Below are positions 52,063 to 61,476 of a stretch of DNA of 64,000 nucleotides, one piece after another. Both the position numbers and the translations under genes were made by a program. The stretch covers positions 1-64,000 of the forward strand of contig JBBCXB010000009.1 of NCBI GenBank assembly GCA_037145635.1, written 5' to 3'. Positions within the stretch are counted from its first letter, which is position 1. Each line of letters starts with the position of its first letter. Origin of the DNA: JAATFS01 sp037145635 (GTDB lineage: Bacteria > Pseudomonadota > Gammaproteobacteria > Xanthomonadales > Xanthomonadaceae). The notes beneath the pieces are model-generated. The model saw nothing but the letters and a program-made list of their open reading frames with translations. It was not told the origin of the DNA and made no database searches.

Positions 52063-54253
52063 CCGCGTCGGCGGCGGCGCGCAGCTTGGGCAGCAGCCGC
52101 AGCATCAGCGCCAGCTGGTTGCGCACCAGCCGGCGCTTGGCGTCGTCGACCCCAGCGTCGCCTTCCAGCGCATCGGCCAGCGCCACCTCGGCGCGCTCGT
52201 CGGCCTGCGGCAGCGCCTGCCGGCGCGACAGCGCGTCGGCCAGCGCGGCCAGGCCCTGCTCCAGGTAGCGGCCGGCCTCGTCCAGCGCCGGGTCGCCGGC
52301 CTCGGCCAGTGCGCCGCGGTGCGCGCCCAGCGCCGACAGGTAGCCGAGCAGGGTGTTGGACAGCGCCAGGAAGCGGAAGCCGGCATCCAGGTTGCGGCGG
52401 TAGCGGCCGGGTTCGCGCAGCATGTTCGACAGCGCCACCGACAGCGCCGCGTCGGCGTTGTGCATGTCGCGCCGGGCGATGCGGTACGGCAGGTCGTCGC
52501 GCATGCCCGAGCGGTACTGCTCCAGCACCTGGGCCAGGTAGCGGGCGCAGCTGGACAGCACGGTGGCCATCACCAGGTACAGGCGCCGGCCCTGCCAGTC
52601 GGGCAGGATCAGGAACGAGGCAGCCGCGGCGATCGCGCAGCCGATCAGGGTGTCGACCAGGCGCGGCCAGATCAGCACGAAGCCGTCGCCGAGCAGGTTA
52701 AAGCAGAACAGCGCCATCACCGTGATCGCGGCGGTGGCCAGCACGTAGCGGTCGGTGCGGGTGACGAAGAACAGCAGCGCCGCGCCCAGCGCGAGCAGCA
52801 GCTGCATCTCGATGCCCTCGAACAGCTGCATCAGCGCCCAGGTCGCGACCAGGCCGATCAAGGTGCCGGCGATGCGCTGGGCCAGCCGCAGCCGGGTGGC
52901 GCCGTAGTTGGGCCGGCACACGAAGGCGGTGGTCAGCAGGATCCAGTAGCCGTTGTCGGCATGCACCGACTGCATGACGGCGTAGCCGACCATCAGCGCG
53001 ATGGCCATGCGCAGGCCATGGCGGAACAGCACCGAGCCCGGCGTGAGCTGCTGGCCGATGCGCACCGCCATCTCGCGCAGGGTGTGCGGCGAGGAATCGC
53101 GCAGTCGGGTGTCGAGGGTGTCGCTGGTGGTGTCGGACTGTGCCGCTTCCGACAGCCGCCGCTCGATGCTCTGCAGGTTGGTGACCAGCAGTTCCAGCGA
53201 GCCGAGCAGGCGCGCCTGGCGCGGGTCGGCGTGGGCATGCAGGAAGTCCAGCGACTGGCGCAGGTCGGTGGTGGCCAGGTGGGTCTGCTCGCCGTACTCG
53301 AACGACTGGCGCAGCCGGATCGCCTCGCCCAGCGCCGCGCAGGCCTTGCCCTGCAGCGCCAGCAGGCGCTGGCAGCGGTACAGCACGTCGCTGTGGAAGA
53401 AGGCGTCGGTCAGTGCCTCGTACGGATAGTGCGAGGAGCTGGCGCGCTCGTGGAAGTCCTGCGCCATGTAGTACAGGCGGAAGTACACGCCGGACTGCAC
53501 GCCGGGCCGGCCGGAGCGGCCGAAGCGGCTCATGATCGCGGTCTTGGCGGCGTTGAGCGCCGCCACCACGCGCGCGTTCTGCTCGGCCAGCGCCAGCCGC
53601 CGCGCGTGCAGGTCGCTCTGGCGCACCGGCTCGAACAGGTCGGCCTTGAGCCGCAGGTAGCGCCCCAGCTCGAAGAACAGCCGCGACAGCCGCTCGCGCA
53701 CCGGACGGTTGGCGAACAGGATCGTCCACAGGATCGACAGCACGCCGTACCAGGTGGCGCCGAGCAGCAGCAGCGAGGCGCCGTGCCAGGCGATGGCCGG
53801 GTCGTGGCTGCCGTGCTGGTCCATGCCGATCATCGCGTAGATCGCCAGCGCCACCGTGGCCTGGGCGATGGAGGCATAGCGCTCGCCGAGCGCACCGAGC
53901 AGGGTCAGCGCGAAGGTCGACAGCGCCATCCCGGCCACGAACGCCAGCGGGTACGGGAACAGCAGCACCACCGCCGCGGCGGCCGCGGCGAAGCACAGCA
54001 GCGACAGCAGCACCGACTTGATGCGGCCCAGCCAGTTGTCGTCGGTCTCGGCGATGGCGCTGGCGATGGCGCCGAGGAAGATCGCCGGCACCGCGGTCAG
54101 CTGGCCGAGGTGCCAGCACACGCCCATTGCCACCGCCAGCGCGATGAACACGCGCAGGCCGTAACTGGCCTTCTCGTGGGCCCACAGGCGGCTCAGGCGG
54201 GATTCGATCGAGGATTTCGGCACGGCGACACGATAGCGCAACGGGAACCGCAT
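52013..54253 (-). CDS. yccS: YccS/FUSC-family inner-membrane transporter
   Basis: 746 residues from ATG 54253; GTG 54223 (starting VPKSSIESRLSRLWAHEKAS) is an alternative and neither has a good ribosome site. Two blocks of about five to six helices flank large cytoplasmic regions, the layout of YccS/YhfK. Blocks recognised: AIFLGAIASAIAETDDNWLG in the first and YWILLTTAFVCRPNYGATRL then RIAGTLIG in the second. Related proteins export aromatic acids, but the substrate of YccS is not established. The 3' end overlaps the MFS gene by 50 bp. Confidence 0.9.
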   Translation of the reverse strand: MRFPLRYRVAVPKSSIESRLSRLWAHEKASYGLRVFIALAVAMGVCWHLGQLTAVPAIFLGAIASAIAETDDNWLGRIKSVLLSLLCFAAAAAAVVLLFPYPLAFVAGMALSTFALTLLGALGERYASIAQATVALAIYAMIGMDQHGSHDPAIAWHGASLLLLGATWYGVLSILWTILFANRPVRERLSRLFFELGRYLRLKADLFEPVRQSDLHARRLALAEQNARVVAALNAAKTAIMSRFGRSGRPGVQSGVYFRLYYMAQDFHERASSSHYPYEALTDAFFHSDVLYRCQRLLALQGKACAALGEAIRLRQSFEYGEQTHLATTDLRQSLDFLHAHADPRQARLLGSLELLVTNLQSIERRLSEAAQSDTTSDTLDTRLRDSSPHTLREMAVRIGQQLTPGSVLFRHGLRMAIALMVGYAVMQSVHADNGYWILLTTAFVCRPNYGATRLRLAQRIAGTLIGLVATWALMQLFEGIEMQLLLALGAALLFFVTRTDRYVLATAAITVMALFCFNLLGDGFVLIWPRLVDTLIGCAIAAAASFLILPDWQGRRLYLVMATVLSSCARYLAQVLEQYRSGMRDDLPYRIARRDMHNADAALSVALSNMLREPGRYRRNLDAGFRFLALSNTLLGYLSALGAHRGALAEAGDPALDEAGRYLEQGLAALADALSRRQALPQADERAEVALADALEGDAGVDDAKRRLVRNQLALMLRLLPKLRAAADAVTAVAARPQPAAAAAR

Positions 54254-54347
54254 TATCGCGGTGCAGGGCCGGCCGGTGCGCGTCCGCGGCCCTGCGCCGC
54301 GACCGATGCGGCTACCATGCGGTCCCCCCCTTGCCGAGGTCGTCGCG

Positions 54348-55673
54348 ATGCGCGCTTTCCGTCTGTTGCCGTTGTTGCTGCTGGTCTCGCCCGCGTGGGC
54401 GCAGGCCCAGTCCGCCGACACCGCCGCCCTGCAGGCGCAGATGAGCGCCTGGCGCCGCGACCTGCACCAGCACCCGGAGCTGGGCGGGCAGGAGACCCGC
54501 ACCGCCAAGCTGATCGCCGACCAGCTGCGCAGGCTGGGGCTGACCCCGCGCACCGGGCTGGCCCGCACCGGCGTGGTCGCGGTGCTCAAGGGCGCCCGCC
54601 CGGGCCCGCGCATCGCGCTGCGCGCGGACATGGACGGGCTGCCGGTCAAGGAAGAGACCGGGCTGGCGTTCGCGTCCACCGCCACCACCACCTATCGCGG
54701 CCAGCCGGTGGGGGTGATGCACGCCTGCGGCCACGACATGCACGTGGCGATCCTGCTCGGCGTGGCGCAGGCGCTGGTGGCACAGAAGGACCGGCTGGCC
54801 GGCGAGGTGATGTTCGTGTTCCAGCCCTCCGAGGAGGGCCCGTCCGAGCCGGGCGCGCCGTTCGGCGCCAAGCTGATGCTCGACGAGGGCGTGTGGCGCG
54901 ACTTCAAGCCTGAGGCGGTGTTCGGCCTGCACGTGTGGGCGGGGCTGCAGACCGGCCAGATCGGCTTCCGCAACGGACCGTCGCTGGCCAGCGCCGACGA
55001 GTGGACGCTGCGCGTGCGCGGCCGCCAGACCCATGGCTCGCGGCCGTGGGACGGCGTGGACCCGATCACCCTCGGCGCGCAGATCCTGCTCGGCACCCAG
55101 AGCGTGATCGCGCGCCAGGTCAACATCGCCGCCACCCCGGTGGTGCTGACCGCCGGCCAGTTCAACAGCGGCGTGCGCTTCAACATCATTCCCGACGACG
55201 CCACCCTGGTGGGCACGCTGCGCACCTTCGACCCGGCGGTGCGCGAGGACGTGATCGCGCGCTTCCGCCGCACCGCCGAGGACTTCGCGCATGCCGGCGG
55301 CGGCAGCGCCGAGCTGGAAGTGATCAGCAACGCGCCGGCCACGGTCAACGACCCGGCGCTGGCACGGCGGGTGCTGCCGTCGCTGCAGAAGGCGGTGGGC
55401 CGCGAGCAGGTGGTGGAGATGCCGCTGCAGACGGTGGCCGAGGACTTCTCGCAGTTCGCCGAGGTAGTGCCGGGCGCGTACTTCTTCGTCGGCACCACGC
55501 CGGCGGGCCAGGACCCGGCCACGATGCCGATCAACCACTCGCCCAAGTACGCGCCCGACGAGGCCGCGCTGGCGGTCGGCAGCCGCGCGCTGCTGCAGGT
55601 GGCGCTGGACTATCTCGGCGGTGCGGGCGCAGCTACGGCGGCGACTGCAGCCGCGGCAGCGGGCGTGCCCTGA
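54348..55673 (+). CDS. Exported M20-family amidohydrolase
   Basis: 441 residues with a signal peptide (1-20, LLPLLLLVSPAWAQA). M20D signatures: WRRDLHQHPELGGQETRTA, RADMDGLPVKEETGLAFAS, MHACGHDMHVAILLG with metal-binding cysteine/histidines, VFQPSEEG, and NHSPKYAPDEAALAVG near the end. It belongs to the N-acyl-amino-acid/hippurate hydrolase group. Periplasmic location and the loss of a clear substrate clue leave the reaction general: hydrolysis of an N-acylated amino acid or peptide. Alanine-rich C-terminal tail. Confidence 0.92.
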   Translation: MRAFRLLPLLLLVSPAWAQAQSADTAALQAQMSAWRRDLHQHPELGGQETRTAKLIADQLRRLGLTPRTGLARTGVVAVLKGARPGPRIALRADMDGLPVKEETGLAFASTATTTYRGQPVGVMHACGHDMHVAILLGVAQALVAQKDRLAGEVMFVFQPSEEGPSEPGAPFGAKLMLDEGVWRDFKPEAVFGLHVWAGLQTGQIGFRNGPSLASADEWTLRVRGRQTHGSRPWDGVDPITLGAQILLGTQSVIARQVNIAATPVVLTAGQFNSGVRFNIIPDDATLVGTLRTFDPAVREDVIARFRRTAEDFAHAGGGSAELEVISNAPATVNDPALARRVLPSLQKAVGREQVVEMPLQTVAEDFSQFAEVVPGAYFFVGTTPAGQDPATMPINHSPKYAPDEAALAVGSRALLQVALDYLGGAGAATAATAAAAAGVP

Positions 55674-55938
55674 GGGCGGATGCGTGCCGGTGCCTGCGGG
55701 GCGCCGGCACGCCGGCTCGGCAAGAGGCGGCAAGGCGGCGGTGACCGGCGCGCGCCGCGGGCGTCTCGGACGACGAGCCCGCCGGCGTTCGGGCAGCTGC
55801 GCGGCGCCGGCGAGCGCCGGGGCCCTGCCCATCGACCTGCCCGCCGCGATGGAACGGACGCGCGGCCGGCCCGCGGTGCGGGCCGCGGCCGAGCGGCCCC
55901 GCCGCCTCGGCCGCGGCGCCTGCGCGGCGCCTGCGCCT

Positions 55939-56625
55939 TCAGACCGACAGCTGCTGCAGCCGCGCCTCCAGCAGGGCCGGGAAGCGCTTGAACCAGGTCT
56001 GGTTGAGCGGCGAGGGATGCGGCAGCGGGTAGAGCGTGAAGCGGCGGGCGTGCCCGGCCTCGGTACGCAGTTCCACCTCGATGTGGGCCTGGAAGCGGTC
56101 CTCGCGCTGCCAGAACGCGGCCAGCGCGGCGCGCACCGGAGGCGGCTGGTCGATGCCGAACCACAGGAACGCCTCGCGGCCGAGGGTGACGACGTGCCGG
56201 CCGCGCCAGGCGTCCACCAGCAGGTGCCGCACCAGCGGATGGAAGCGCCGCTTCACCGCCATCGACCACGCCTTGTTGCCCACCGGCTTGTACGGCACGG
56301 TGTTGATCCAGAAGAACGGCGTGCCCACCGCGTGCGCGGCTTCGCGCGCGGCGTCGGCTGCCTCGGGCATCGGCGCGCCGTGCAGGTGGCGGTACAGCGC
56401 CTTGCGCACGATCCGGCCGCCGCTGCCGACGAACGGTTCGCCGCGTTCCACCTCGGTACGCCCGGGATCGCGCCCGAAGAACGCCACGCGCGCGCTGCGC
56501 CGGCCGAGCCCCACGATCGGCTCCAGCGGGTCCTTGCCGTACTGTGCGTAGGCCGCGGTATCGAGGCCGGGGGTCTGCGCCGCGAGACGCCGGAAGCGTT
56601 CGCGCAGGTCGGGGTCCAGTGCCAT
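55939..56625 (-). CDS. Uracil-DNA glycosylase superfamily protein
   Basis: 228 residues. VAFFGRDPGRTEVERGEPFV followed by GSGGR resembles the family 4/5 active-site loop (GxDPG), and LPHPSPLNQTWFKRFP is the C-terminal HPSPLN motif. INTVPYKP lies between. Iron-sulfur cysteines of family 4 are absent, so it is probably a distinct subfamily; activity on uracil is plausible but not certain. AAGGAG six bases before ATG 56625. Confidence 0.85.
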   Translation of the reverse strand: MALDPDLRERFRRLAAQTPGLDTAAYAQYGKDPLEPIVGLGRRSARVAFFGRDPGRTEVERGEPFVGSGGRIVRKALYRHLHGAPMPEAADAAREAAHAVGTPFFWINTVPYKPVGNKAWSMAVKRRFHPLVRHLLVDAWRGRHVVTLGREAFLWFGIDQPPPVRAALAAFWQREDRFQAHIEVELRTEAGHARRFTLYPLPHPSPLNQTWFKRFPALLEARLQQLSV

Positions 56626-56707
56626 GGCGGCTCCTTCGGTCAGGTGCCGGCAGCGTCGCGGGGGCGATGCCGGCGGGCGCTGCGGCGTCCGCGCCGCGGG
56701 GTGCCGC

Positions 56708-57997
56708 CTATGCGCCCGCTTCGCGTGCGATCGCGCGCCAGCCGATGTCGCGGCGGTGGAACGCGTGCGCCCAGTGGATCGCCTCCACGCCCGCGTAGGC
56801 GTGGCGCTGCGCCTGCGACACGCTGTCGCCGAGCGCGGCCACGCACAGCACGCGGCCGCCGGCGCTGACCACGCGGCCCTGCGCATCCAGCGCGGTGCCG
56901 GCATGGAACACCTTGGCGGTGGCCGGCACCGCGTCCAGGCCGGTGATCGGCTCGCCGGTGACCGGGCTTTGCGGATACGGGGCGGCGGCGATCACCACCC
57001 CCAGCGAAGGACGCGGGTCCCACTGCGCCTGCACGCCGTCGAGACGGCCGTCGATCGCAGCCTCGACCAGGTCCACCAGGTCCGACTGCAGGCGCAGCAT
57101 CACCGGCTGGGTCTCCGGGTCGCCGAAGCGCACGTTGAACTCGATCACCTTGGGCGCGCCCGACGCGTCGATCATCAGCCCGGCGTAGAGGAAGCCGGTG
57201 AACGGCACGCCGTCGGCGATCATGCCGGCCACGGTCGGGTTCACCACCTCGCGCATCACCCGCTCGTGCACCGCCGGCGTCACCACCGGGGCCGGCGAGT
57301 ACGCGCCCATGCCGCCGGTGTTGGGGCCGGTGTCGCCGTCGCCGACGCGCTTGTGGTCCTGGCTGGTGGCCATCGGCAGCGCGCTGCGGCCGTCCACCAT
57401 CGAGATGAAGCTGGCCTCCTCGCCGTCGAGGAACTCCTCGATCACCACGCGCGCGCCGGCGTCGCCGAAGGCATTGCCGGAGAGCATGTCGCGGACCGCG
57501 GCCTCGGCCTCGTCCAGCGTCGTCGCCACGATCACGCCCTTGCCCGCGGCCAGGCCATCGGCCTTGACCACGATCGGCGCGCCCTTGTCGCGCACGAACG
57601 CCAGCGCGGCGTCGACGTCCGTGTGTACTGCATACCACGCGGTGGGAATGCCGTGGCGGGCCAGAAAGTCCTTGGCGAAGGCCTTGCTGCCTTCCAGCTG
57701 CGCGGCGGCCGCGCGCGGCCCGAAGACGCGCAGCCCGGCGGCCTGGAAGCGGTCGACCACGCCCAGCACCAGCGGCACCTCGGGGCCGACCACGGTCAGC
57801 GCCACCGCCTCGTCGCGGGCCAGCGCGAGCAGTCCGTCGAGGTCGTCGGCGTTCACCGCCACGTTGCGGCACTTGGCCTCGGTCGCCGTGCCGGCGTTGC
57901 CGGGGGCGACGAGCACCTCGCTCACGCGCGCCGACTGCGCGAGCTTCCAGGCCAGGGCATGTTCGCGGCCGCCGGAGCCGATGACGAGAAGTTTCAT
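56708..57997 (-). CDS. purD: Phosphoribosylamine-glycine ligase (GAR synthetase)
   Basis: 429 residues, ATP-grasp enzyme of purine synthesis. MKLLVIGSGGREHALAWKLA at the N-terminus, APIVVKADGLAAGKGVIVA in the ATP-binding region, GPNTGGMGAYSPAP and IEFNVRFGDPETQP with the magnesium ligands. ATG 57997; an open frame continues upstream only through repeat sequence that would encode a meaningless leucine run. Separated from purH by the repeat element. Confidence 0.97.
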   Translation of the reverse strand: MKLLVIGSGGREHALAWKLAQSARVSEVLVAPGNAGTATEAKCRNVAVNADDLDGLLALARDEAVALTVVGPEVPLVLGVVDRFQAAGLRVFGPRAAAAQLEGSKAFAKDFLARHGIPTAWYAVHTDVDAALAFVRDKGAPIVVKADGLAAGKGVIVATTLDEAEAAVRDMLSGNAFGDAGARVVIEEFLDGEEASFISMVDGRSALPMATSQDHKRVGDGDTGPNTGGMGAYSPAPVVTPAVHERVMREVVNPTVAGMIADGVPFTGFLYAGLMIDASGAPKVIEFNVRFGDPETQPVMLRLQSDLVDLVEAAIDGRLDGVQAQWDPRPSLGVVIAAAPYPQSPVTGEPITGLDAVPATAKVFHAGTALDAQGRVVSAGGRVLCVAALGDSVSQAQRHAYAGVEAIHWAHAFHRRDIGWRAIAREAGA

Positions 57998-58000
57998 TTG

Positions 58001-58320
58001 GGGGCTGGGAATGGGGAATGGGGAGTGGGGAATGGGAAAAGCAACAGCAACAGCAACAGCAACGGCAGAGGCAGTGCAAAGGCGAAAGAGGCAGCAACAA
58101 CGGCTAACAACAGCAGCTATAACAACAGCAGCTATAACAACAGCGGCAGCCAATAACAGCAGCAGCAACAACAGCAACAGCAACAGCAACAACAGCGGAG
58201 ATGGACGTCGCTAGGGGGTGGTCAGGGCCACGGCGCCATCTTCATTCCGGCGCTTCACCAGGCAGCGACCGGTAACCCGCCGTTGCCATTCCCCATTCCC
58301 CTCTCCCCATTCCCAGCCCC
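58001..58320. repeat. Inverted heptamer arrays flanking a CAA/CAG-rich repeat tract
   Basis: The left arm (58001-58037) has tandem ggggaat/gggagtg heptamers; the right arm (58286-58320) is its near-perfect reverse complement (ccccattcccagcccc at the end matches the start of the left arm). Between them, 58041-58196 is a purine-rich CAA/CAG tract with 15-bp direct units (aacaacagcagctat, twice at about 58107-58136). The whole element fills the purD-purH gap, and the right arm abuts the purH stop codon. The arms could form a stem of over 30 bp. Confidence 0.85.
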
Positions 58321-59907
58321 TCAGTGCCTGAAATGGCGCACGCCGGTGAACACCATCGCGATGCCGTGCTCGTCGGCGGCGGCGATCACCTCGCCGTCGC
58401 GCATCGAGCCGCCGGGCTGGATCACTGCGCTGATGCCGGCCGCGGCGGCGGCGTCGATGCCGTCGCGGAACGGGAAGAACGCGTCGGAGGCCATCACCGA
58501 GCCGGGCACTGCCAGGTTCGCATCGGTGGCCTTGATGCCGGCGATGCGCGCCGAGTACACCCGGCTCATCTGCCCGGCGCCCACGCCGATGGTGCGGTGG
58601 TCGCGGGCGTAGACGATGGCGTTGGACTTGACGTACTTGGCCACCTTCCAGGCGAACAGCAGGTCGTCGAACTGCGCGTCGGTCGGTGCCAAGCGGGAGA
58701 CGACCTTGAGGTCGTCGCGGGTCACCACGCGGTCGTCGGCGGTCTGCATCAGCAGGCCGGAGCCGACGCGCTTGGTGTCGACGAAGCCGCGCGAGGCCGG
58801 CGCCAGCGGAATCCGCAGCACGCGCACGTTGGCTTTCTTGCGGGCGTATTCGAGCGCCGCGTCCTCGTAGTCCGGGGCGATCAGCACCTCGACGAACTGG
58901 CGGTCCAGGATGGCCTGGGCGGTCGCCGCGTCCAGCGTGCGGTTGAAGGCGAGGATGCCGCCGAACGCGCTGGTCGGGTCGGTCGCGTAGGCCAGCTCGT
59001 AGGCATCGCCGCAGGCCACGCCCACCGCCACGCCGCACGGGTTGGCGTGCTTGACGATCACGCAGGCCGGCGCGTCGAACTGGCGCACGCATTCCCACGC
59101 CGCGTCGCTGTCGGCGATGTTGTTGTAGCTGAGCTCCTTGCCCTGCAGCTGCTCAAAGGTGGCCAGCGAACCCGGCGCCGGGTACAGGTCGCGGTAGAAC
59201 GCCGCCTGCTGGTGCGGGTTCTCGCCGTAGCGCAGGTCCATGACCTTGACGAAGCTGCCGTTGGCCTGCGCCGGGAACGCGCTGCGCGCGGGCACGGCGG
59301 CGGCCGGGTCGGTCACCGCCGACAGGTAGCTGCTGATCGCCGCGTCGTACTGGGCGACGCGGTTGAACGCGGCCACCGACAGCGCGAAGCGCGTGGCCGC
59401 CGACAGCGCACCGTCGCGGGCGTCCAGTTCGGCCAGCAGCGCGGCGTACTGGTCCGGCGCGGTGGCCACTGCCACCCGCGCGAAGTTCTTGGCGGCCGAA
59501 CGCAGCATCGCCGGGCCGCCGATGTCGATATTCTCCACCGCCTCGGCCAGGGTGCAGTCGGCGCGCGCGGTCACCGCCTCGAACGGGTACAGGTTCAGGA
59601 CCAGCAGGTCGATCGGCGCGATGCCGTGTTCGGCCATCACCGCATCGTCGGTGCCGGCGCGGCCGAGCAGGCCGCCGTGCACCTTCGGGTGCAGGGTCTT
59701 GACGCGGCCGTCCATCATTTCCGGGAACCCGGTGACGTCGGCCACGTCCTCGACCGCCAGGCCGGCCTCGCGGATCGCCTTGGCGGTGCCGCCGGTGGAC
59801 AGCAGCGCCACGCCGCGCGCGGCCAGCGCACGGGCGAGGTCGATCAGGCCGGTCTTGTCGGAAACGGACAGCAGGGCCCGGCGCACGGGCAGCAAATCGG
59901 TGGACAT
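58321..59907 (-). CDS. purH: Bifunctional AICAR formyltransferase/IMP cyclohydrolase
   Basis: 528 residues. The N-terminal cyclohydrolase (about 1-200) has SVSDKTGLIDLARAL, LLSTGGTAKAIREAG and RVKTLHPKVHGGLLGR. The C-terminal transformylase has DLRYGENPHQQAAFYR, CVIVKHANPCGVA with the catalytic lysine/histidine, KYVKSNAIVYA and a final DAFFPFRDGID. It catalyses the last two steps of IMP synthesis. Transcribed in the same direction as purD, 323 bp upstream of it, and after fis. Confidence 0.97.
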   Translation of the reverse strand: MSTDLLPVRRALLSVSDKTGLIDLARALAARGVALLSTGGTAKAIREAGLAVEDVADVTGFPEMMDGRVKTLHPKVHGGLLGRAGTDDAVMAEHGIAPIDLLVLNLYPFEAVTARADCTLAEAVENIDIGGPAMLRSAAKNFARVAVATAPDQYAALLAELDARDGALSAATRFALSVAAFNRVAQYDAAISSYLSAVTDPAAAVPARSAFPAQANGSFVKVMDLRYGENPHQQAAFYRDLYPAPGSLATFEQLQGKELSYNNIADSDAAWECVRQFDAPACVIVKHANPCGVAVGVACGDAYELAYATDPTSAFGGILAFNRTLDAATAQAILDRQFVEVLIAPDYEDAALEYARKKANVRVLRIPLAPASRGFVDTKRVGSGLLMQTADDRVVTRDDLKVVSRLAPTDAQFDDLLFAWKVAKYVKSNAIVYARDHRTIGVGAGQMSRVYSARIAGIKATDANLAVPGSVMASDAFFPFRDGIDAAAAAGISAVIQPGGSMRDGEVIAAADEHGIAMVFTGVRHFRH

Positions 59908-60052
59908 GGGGGGCGAGGGGGAAGCGGAGCGGGCCGGTATTGTACCGGCCCGCTCCGCGGGGGGGACCGCGGCGGGCGCGGATCGCAGCGCCAGGCACGG
60001 GGCGCGCGGCCGCGTGCCAACGCTCCGCCATTCCCCGATCCCCGTTCCCGCG

Positions 60053-60325
60053 CTACGACAGCCCGTATTCCTTGAGCTTCTTGCGCAGCGTGGCCCGGTG
60101 GATGCCCAGCATCGCCGCGGCGCGGCTCTGGTTGCCCTCGCAGTGGTTGAGCACCTCCACGAACAGCGGGATCTCCATCTCGCGCAGCACGATCTCGTAC
60201 ACGTCGTCGGCATCGCTGCCGTCGAGGTCGCGCAGGTAGCGGCGCACGGACTGGGCCACGTGTTCGCGCAGCGGCGACTTCGGCGCGCCGCGACTGGTGT
60301 CAGGACGGTGGGGGGCTGCGTTCAA
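60053..60325 (-). CDS. fis: DNA-binding protein Fis
   Basis: 90 residues. The C-terminal HTH is FVEVLNHCEGNQSRAAAMLG then IHRATLRKKLKEYGL, diagnostic for Fis. The start is TTG 60325 (no ATG fits the family length), with a weak gggaa upstream; a rare start codon may limit expression. Fis is a nucleoid protein controlling rRNA/tRNA and recombination. No dusB is upstream, unlike enterobacteria; here a DUF3426 gene takes that place. Confidence 0.93.
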   Translation of the reverse strand: MNAAPHRPDTSRGAPKSPLREHVAQSVRRYLRDLDGSDADDVYEIVLREMEIPLFVEVLNHCEGNQSRAAAMLGIHRATLRKKLKEYGLS

Positions 60326-60445
60326 GGGTGTTCCCGGATCACGATGCCGGGGTCGAACAGCGCCGGCGAGGGGGAGTGAGTCTAGCGCGAGCCCGCGGAC
60401 CCCGCCACGCCCGCCCGGCGTGCGGCCGCCCGCCCCGCCGTCCGC

Positions 60446-61261
60446 TCAGCGGAACTCGAAGGTGAACGCCGCGGTGCTGGCGGCCGGCTCGCGCACGCGG
60501 AACGCGACCTGCGCGCCCTGGCCCGGGGCCAGGGTGTCGTCGGCGGCCACGGCATGCCCCAGATAGTCCTGCGGCGCGAACACGCGGCTGCCGATGACGC
60601 GGCCGTCGGCATCGGACAGCGACAGCTGCAGCCATGGCCAGGCCTGGGCCCAGCGCCCGTCGTTGCGGAAGCTGGCCTGCACCTGCAGCACGCCGGCGGG
60701 GGCGGCCAGCGGCCGCACGTCGCGGTCGAGCATGGTGAAGGCGGCCGGTTCGCGCCACGCCGGCAGGCTGCAGCGCAGCACGCCGCACAGGCTGCCGAGC
60801 AGCGGGCGCCAGCGCGCGTCGGCGGCCAGCCGCGCACGGTCGGCCAGCAGCACCTGCAGTCCCAGCAGCAGGGCCAGGGTAGCCAGCAGCGCCGAGTGCC
60901 AGGCGCGGGCCGGCATCCGCGGCGCGCCCCGGCCGCGCCGCGCGAAGGTCGGCGCGGCTACACCGTCGTGGCCCCCCGGCGGAGGGGCGGTGGCTTGCGG
61001 CACGGCCGCCACGGCCGGTGCCGGGGCGTGCGCGGCGGCGTCCTCGAAGTCCGGGGCGGGGTCGCCGACAGGCGGCCCGGCCGCGCGCGCGTTGTCCGGG
61101 TCCGGCGCCGCAGCCGGTGCCGGTGCCGTATCTGCGCCCGTGTCCGCCGCGCCGGGGGGAGCGCCTGCGGTCGGCGCGGCGTCGGTTTCGGGCGGCGCGG
61201 GCGTGCCGCTGCGCAGGAAGGTGGCGAGCGGGCGGCGCGGCGGGGGAGTGGGCTCGGTCAT
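60446..61261 (-). CDS. DUF3426 membrane protein, apparently lacking the zinc ribbon
   Basis: 271 residues. The N-terminal 115 residues are alanine/proline-rich and disordered; one helix at about 120-140 (SALLATLALLLGLQVLLA); then the DUF3426 domain with LCGVLRCSLPAWREPAAFTM, VQASFRNDGRWAQAWPWLQL and the final VAFRVREP. Many relatives start with an MJ0042-type CxxC zinc ribbon, absent here. Divergent from the TonB receptor with a 215-bp gap. Confidence 0.8.
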   Translation of the reverse strand: MTEPTPPPRRPLATFLRSGTPAPPETDAAPTAGAPPGAADTGADTAPAPAAAPDPDNARAAGPPVGDPAPDFEDAAAHAPAPAVAAVPQATAPPPGGHDGVAAPTFARRGRGAPRMPARAWHSALLATLALLLGLQVLLADRARLAADARWRPLLGSLCGVLRCSLPAWREPAAFTMLDRDVRPLAAPAGVLQVQASFRNDGRWAQAWPWLQLSLSDADGRVIGSRVFAPQDYLGHAVAADDTLAPGQGAQVAFRVREPAASTAAFTFEFR

Positions 61262-61476
61262 CGGGGCCGTCGGGACGAGGAAGGCCTATTCAATCACGCC
61301 TGTCGCGGCCGCTTCATCTGTGCGCGCCGGTCCGGACAGGGGGGCCGGACGTGTGACAGGGGTTGCATTCGTGTGTCATCTGTTGTCAATATCGATAACA
61401 GAAAGCGATGCTGTCGCGAGCGGCGCCGCGGGGAGGTGGCGCCGCGCTGTGTTCATTCAAGCAGGGGATACCGCTT

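Noticed and set aside
51938..54913. A 991-residue plus-strand open frame
   Set aside because: Antisense to yccS, with glutamine/valine/arginine shadow composition.
57998..58192. N-terminal extension of purD with a long leucine run
   Set aside because: The leucines come from translating CAG/CAA repeats on the opposite strand; the true N-terminus MKLLVIGSGGREHA begins at 57997.
58041..58196. CAA/CAG repeats considered as a CRISPR array
   Set aside because: Units are short and irregular, with no constant repeat and unique spacers, and no cas genes nearby.
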